The notes under the pieces were generated by a model that had not been told where the DNA came from, ran no database searches, and saw only the letters and a list, made by a program, of their open reading frames with translations. Shown here piece by piece: positions 61,401-61,719 of a stretch of DNA of 61,719 nucleotides. Origin of the DNA: Rhodobaculum claviforme (GTDB taxonomy: Bacteria > Pseudomonadota > Alphaproteobacteria > Rhodobacterales > Rhodobacteraceae). The DNA lies in assembly GCF_016653255.1 (NCBI RefSeq), contig NZ_NHSD01000299.1, forward strand, positions 1-61,719, given 5' to 3'. Both the position numbers and the translations under genes were made by a program. Position 1 is the stretch's first letter. Every line of letters begins with the position of its first letter.

Positions 61401-61719
61401 TTCCGATCGCTACACCGTGGTGTGCAACGGCCGCGCCCTGCCGATGCGCGGCGTCGGCCCCGGGGTGTCGGTGGGCGGCGTGCGCTTCAAGGCGTGGCAG
61501 CCCTCGGCGGCGCTGCATCCGGTGCTGGCGGTGGACGCGCCGCTGACCTTCGACATCTTCGACACCTGGTCGGGGCGTCCGCTGGCAGGCTGCGTCTATC
61601 ACGTGGCCCATCCGGGCGGGCGCAACTACGACACCTTCCCCGTCAACGGCAACGAGGCCGAGGCCCGCCGCCTTGCGCGGTTCGAGGCCCACGGCCATCG
61701 CCCCGGCGCCCACACCCCC
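58477..61719 (+). CDS. Transglutaminase/DUF2126 family protein, 3' end missing
   Basis: The frame is open for 1081 codons from the ATG at 58477 to the window edge, so the protein is incomplete by probably only a few tens of residues. The N-terminal ~290 residues are a bacterial transglutaminase-like module ([18 protein letters not shown]; catalytic Cys180 in [10 protein letters not shown], His229 in DLHAWAEVF, Asp245 in GLDPTSG). The rest is the large DUF2126 region ([44 protein letters not shown]). Such genes usually sit with alpha-E and circularly permuted ATP-grasp genes; those would lie outside the window. The role is thought to be peptide modification, otherwise unknown. Confidence 0.9.
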   Translation, partial: MSIKAAIRHLTHYQYDRPVHLGPQIIRLRPAPHSRTRVISHSLKVSPGGHFVNHQQDPYGNWQSRFVFPEPVRELKIEVDLVADMSVYNPFDFFVEEAAETWPFHYPPELRADLEIYRRPDPAGPLLQKFLDAVPPDSQRTVDMVVGLNARVAAEVGYIIRMEPGVQSPEETLASARGSCRDSTWLLVEALRHLGYAARFVSGYLIQLAPDLKALDGPSGTEVDFTDLHAWAEVFLPGAGWIGLDPTSGLLAGESHIPLAATPHYRTAAPISGTATSANVDFAFDMTVTRVAEHPRITRPFSDDSWAALDALGHKVDAALAAGDVRLTMGGEPTFVSIDDFESAEWNTDATGPMKPALADRLIRRLAGRFAPGGFIHHGQGKWYPGETLPRWTYSLYWRVDGKPIWSDPALIAPDPEGDAGDPLPAQELLREIAAELEVDEGCILPAYEDPGEWLLKEAQLPPNVTPDNPELEDAEARHRMASVFARGLTKPAGFVLPVQAWQGRSVDRRWRTERWQLRRGHVFLVPGDSSLGYRLPLGSLPFVPPAAYPYINPADPTVPRAPLADPVAPTPERRTQPMASFVATPPAPPGGADEVDGAVRTAVAVEVRGGVACVFMPPVEELEDYLDLLRAAEAAATRLKLPIRIEGYAPPHDPRLNVVRVAPDPGVLEVNIHPASSWDDCVATTEAVYEEARQTRLGADKFMIDGRHTGTGGGNHVVVGGRTPDDSPFLRRPDLLKSLVLHWNRHPSLSYLFSGLFIGPTSQAPRIDEARHDELYELEIALAQIPGPGAPQPLPWLTDRLLRNILTDVTGNTHRAEICIDKLYSPDGPTGRLGLVEFRGFEMPPHPRMNLAQQLLIRALIARFWATPATGRLSRWGTALHDRFMLPHYVWADFLEVLDDLRDHGFDMRPEWFQAQCEFRFPFCGEVEAEGVRLELRQALEPWHVLGETGAIGGTVRYTDSSTERLQARLEGGDSDRYTVVCNGRALPMRGVGPGVSVGGVRFKAWQPSAALHPVLAVDAPLTFDIFDTWSGRPLAGCVYHVAHPGGRNYDTFPVNGNEAEARRLARFEAHGHRPGAHTP

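Noticed and set aside
58444-61713. 1089-codon open frame on the minus strand
   Set aside because: It is the antisense shadow of the transglutaminase/DUF2126 gene; the plus-strand frame has clear family motifs throughout.
1-61719. CRISPR array
   Set aside because: No regularly spaced direct repeats were seen; the GC-rich repeats at 48.2-48.5 kb are irregular and inverted.

Overview
The window comes from a high-GC alphaproteobacterium of the Rhodobacterales (Rhodobacteraceae/Roseobacter group); the genus cannot be fixed from the sequence. Support comes from the tail of a Rhodobacter-type gene transfer agent (GTA) cluster, a class I lysyl-tRNA synthetase, a PIN protein and a small protein of Rhodobacterales-restricted type, a perfect FNR/FnrL box, and a RutR-controlled reductive pyrimidine pathway.

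Layout. 1-1.9 kb: end of a GTA structural cluster (tail host-specificity protein, DUF2793 protein, small downstream protein). 1.9-15.9 kb: a complete reductive pyrimidine catabolic locus. PreT/PreA reduce uracil or thymine, a dihydropyrimidinase and an N-carbamoyl-beta-alanine amidohydrolase open and cleave the ring product, a class III aminotransferase handles the beta-amino acid, an NMT1-type ABC importer brings in substrate, and a RutR-like TetR protein probably regulates it. A sulfotransferase pseudogene and a site-2 protease gene sit inside this locus. 15.9-43.9 kb: ordinary chromosome, with proteases, an rRNA methyltransferase, glutaryl-CoA dehydrogenase, a probable FnrL-dependent small RNA, flavoproteins, glutathione reductase, rpiA, a peptide-type ABC importer operon, yicC-gmk-gamma carbonic anhydrase, a trans-sulfuration enzyme, lysK, ribosome hibernation factor, and the PdeM nuclease with its Lhr-type helicase. 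It ends with a haloacetate-dehalogenase-like enzyme.

43.98-58.31 kb: a 14.3-kb integrative element inside a tRNA-Gly(CCC) gene. Integration split the host tRNA in its anticodon loop. The 5' half is at 43955-43991 and the 3' half at 58298-58345. A complete replacement tRNA-Gly with its own promoter lies just inside the right end (58153-58226). The element carries a tyrosine integrase, an AlpA-like HTH protein, a primase-SF3 helicase fusion, a possible origin of inverted GC-rich repeats, a DUF4055 portal, small proteins, a terminase small subunit, and a large terminase split into separate ATPase and nuclease genes. Near the right end is restriction-modification cargo: a candidate nuclease, a C5 cytosine methyltransferase and a Vsr endonuclease. 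No capsid, tail, lysis or CI-type repressor gene is visible, so the element looks like a phage satellite or packaging-only element rather than a complete prophage.

58.4-61.7 kb: one long gene for a transglutaminase/DUF2126 protein that runs off the right edge.
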